Assembly (NCBI RefSeq): GCF_001435895.1
Contig: NZ_AZFZ01000011.1
Location: 1 to 62,232 of the forward strand
DNA from: Lentilactobacillus parafarraginis DSM 18390 = JCM 14109
GTDB taxonomy: Bacteria > Bacillota > Bacilli > Lactobacillales > Lactobacillaceae
Direction of reading: 5' to 3'
DNA: 62,232 nt
Positions 61,351 through 62,232 of this stretch are shown here, piece by piece. A model generated the notes under the pieces. It was not told the DNA's origin. It saw only the letters and a program-made list of their open reading frames with translations, and ran no database searches. The translations under genes and the position numbers were made by a program. The first letter of the stretch is position 1, and each line of letters opens with the position of its first letter.

Positions 61351-61448
61351 AAATTCAAACGATTTCTAACAAACTTTATGAATACCCCTTCAATATGAAA
61401 ATCTTCCCTGAAAACTGAGACTACCCTCCCCAGTTTTCAACCCCAAAG

Positions 61449-61480
61449 ACGTCACGAGATCCCCAATCTCGTGGCGTTTT
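61449..61480 (+). terminator. Terminator before the last gene
   Basis: CGTCACGAGAT and ATCTCGTGGCG form a stem with one wobble, followed by TTTTGTTG. A second hairpin TGAAAACTG...CAGTTTTCA lies just upstream. They close the repeat-promoter B transcript. Confidence 0.7.
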
Positions 61481-61563
61481 GTTGTGTTAAATTGAGCGTT
61501 GCACTTTGTTCCAAGGAGTGGCATAACTAGATATATCATCATTACTATAAATGGAGGATTTCG

Positions 61564-62163
61564 ATGAAAAACGATACGCATGGGATATGGAAGCAAGTTG
61601 GGAGTCTGCTAACGGTTCATCGACAGAACTTTTTTGTAGTGGTCTGGTTGATCCAGGTGATGCTTCTTGTGATCGGTATTTGGATTCACGCTGGCCTACT
61701 GAACGCAACTGAATCGCTGACGTTGACAAGTTTCATCAATGATCTGATCCCAATGATAGTTAATTATTTTTCCGATTTAATGATGCTGATCCTGCCCGCC
61801 CTGATACTGTCCTTTATTCCCGGTCATGTTCTGTCATCGCTGGCGCTGTGTTTTGTTGGCTCAATTCAAACGGCAGGGGGATTCGCAAGCTTCATTTCCG
61901 CTGTCATGGGTGTGGGGTTAACGGTGACGGGTTGGTTGATTGTAGGAATTAACTTCATGTATTTGACTCTAACCATTGTCCTAAATTTTTTGTTATTTAA
62001 ACTGGCGGCCGCCGTTAGCGTGGGGTATGCATATAATCGATCAAACGGCGTCCGCCAAAATTACTTAGATGACTGGCTGCTGGCGGTCAGAGAAACGATC
62101 CATGGCACTTGGCAGTTGTTGGAAATACTGCTTGGCGGATTGTTAGTGACTTACCTCATTTAA
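61564..62163 (+). CDS. Polytopic membrane protein of unknown function
   Basis: The 199-residue protein has about five hydrophobic segments (FFVVVWLIQVMLLVIGIWI, LMMLILPALILSFIPGHVL, FASFISAVMGVGLTV with WLIVGINFMYLTL, LLFKLAAAVSVGY, LLEILLGGLLVTYLI). No transport or enzymatic motif is recognised. GGAGG precedes the ATG. A short stem GCTCGA/TCGAGC follows the stop near 62180-62203. Confidence 0.75.
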   Translation: MKNDTHGIWKQVGSLLTVHRQNFFVVVWLIQVMLLVIGIWIHAGLLNATESLTLTSFINDLIPMIVNYFSDLMMLILPALILSFIPGHVLSSLALCFVGSIQTAGGFASFISAVMGVGLTVTGWLIVGINFMYLTLTIVLNFLLFKLAAAVSVGYAYNRSNGVRQNYLDDWLLAVRETIHGTWQLLEILLGGLLVTYLI

Positions 62164-62232
62164 AATGTGTTCAATAAAAGCTCGATCCATTATTGGGTCG
62201 AGCCAGACTGAAGACAAAGTCCTCCAAATACG

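Noticed and set aside
1-62232. CRISPR arrays, insertion sequences, prophage, tRNA or rRNA genes
   Set aside because: No spaced repeat array, transposase, integrase, tRNA cloverleaf or rRNA sequence was recognised by eye. A tRNAscan or IS search could still find something small.

Overview
The window looks like chromosomal DNA of an obligately heterofermentative lactic acid bacterium, most likely Lentilactobacillus or a close relative such as Levilactobacillus. The gene content supports this: a compact Gram-positive pur operon, fumarate-type PyrD, GPH and MFS sugar symporters with catabolite-responsive (cre) sites, xylose isomerase and xylulokinase, and two exported proteins that resemble the Lactobacillus brevis SlpA family of S-layer proteins. 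The species call is inference from recalled family resemblance, not a database match.

Layout. Positions 1-237 hold the start of an aldo/keto reductase. Positions 599-11959 are an eleven-gene de novo purine operon (purE-K-C-S-Q-L-F-M-N-H-D) behind PurBox-like sites and a strong promoter. After about 950 bp without an intact gene, 12909-21187 is a carbohydrate locus: GPH symporter, mutarotase and AraC regulator face a second AraC regulator that is divergent from an MFS permease and a GH127 beta-L-arabinofuranosidase. Positions 21480-28900 hold mixed genes: HAD hydrolases, an exported orphan, prolyl aminopeptidase, an acetyltransferase, an SDR enzyme, a DUF915-like lipoprotein and an MFS carrier. 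Positions 29211-31637 are pyrF-pyrE-pyrD behind a PyrR-type attenuator. Next come a RelB/MazF-like toxin-antitoxin pair, an S-layer-like exported protein, a UvrA-like ATPase lacking the UvrB-binding insertion with an MFS carrier, and another acetyltransferase.

Positions 38261-47947 contain a split xylose regulon. xylT and xylR are divergent, and xylA-xylB lie 4 kb away, separated by an amino acid permease, an Lrp regulator and an MFS exporter. A shared operator-like sequence and cre sites link the two halves. Positions 48124-52810 hold a broken small membrane-peptide gene, an MFS exporter, two tandem paralogous small membrane proteins and an S-layer protein. Positions 52909-59839 hold a GH36 alpha-galactosidase, an aldo/keto reductase with a convergent TetR-type regulator, an NAD(P)-binding protein, and a DHA2 exporter divergent from MarR across a symmetric operator-promoter. 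The right end (59840-62232) has a low-complexity exported protein, two promoters with the same 11-bp-spaced direct repeats, candidate tiny ORFs and a membrane protein of unknown function.

The main themes are nucleotide synthesis and uptake of plant-derived sugars (arabinosides, xylose, alpha-galactosides) under carbon catabolite control, with cell-surface and efflux genes between. The least explained parts are the right-end repeat promoters with small ORFs, the tandem small membrane proteins beside the S-layer gene, the twin AraC locus, and the UvrA2-like/MFS pair.
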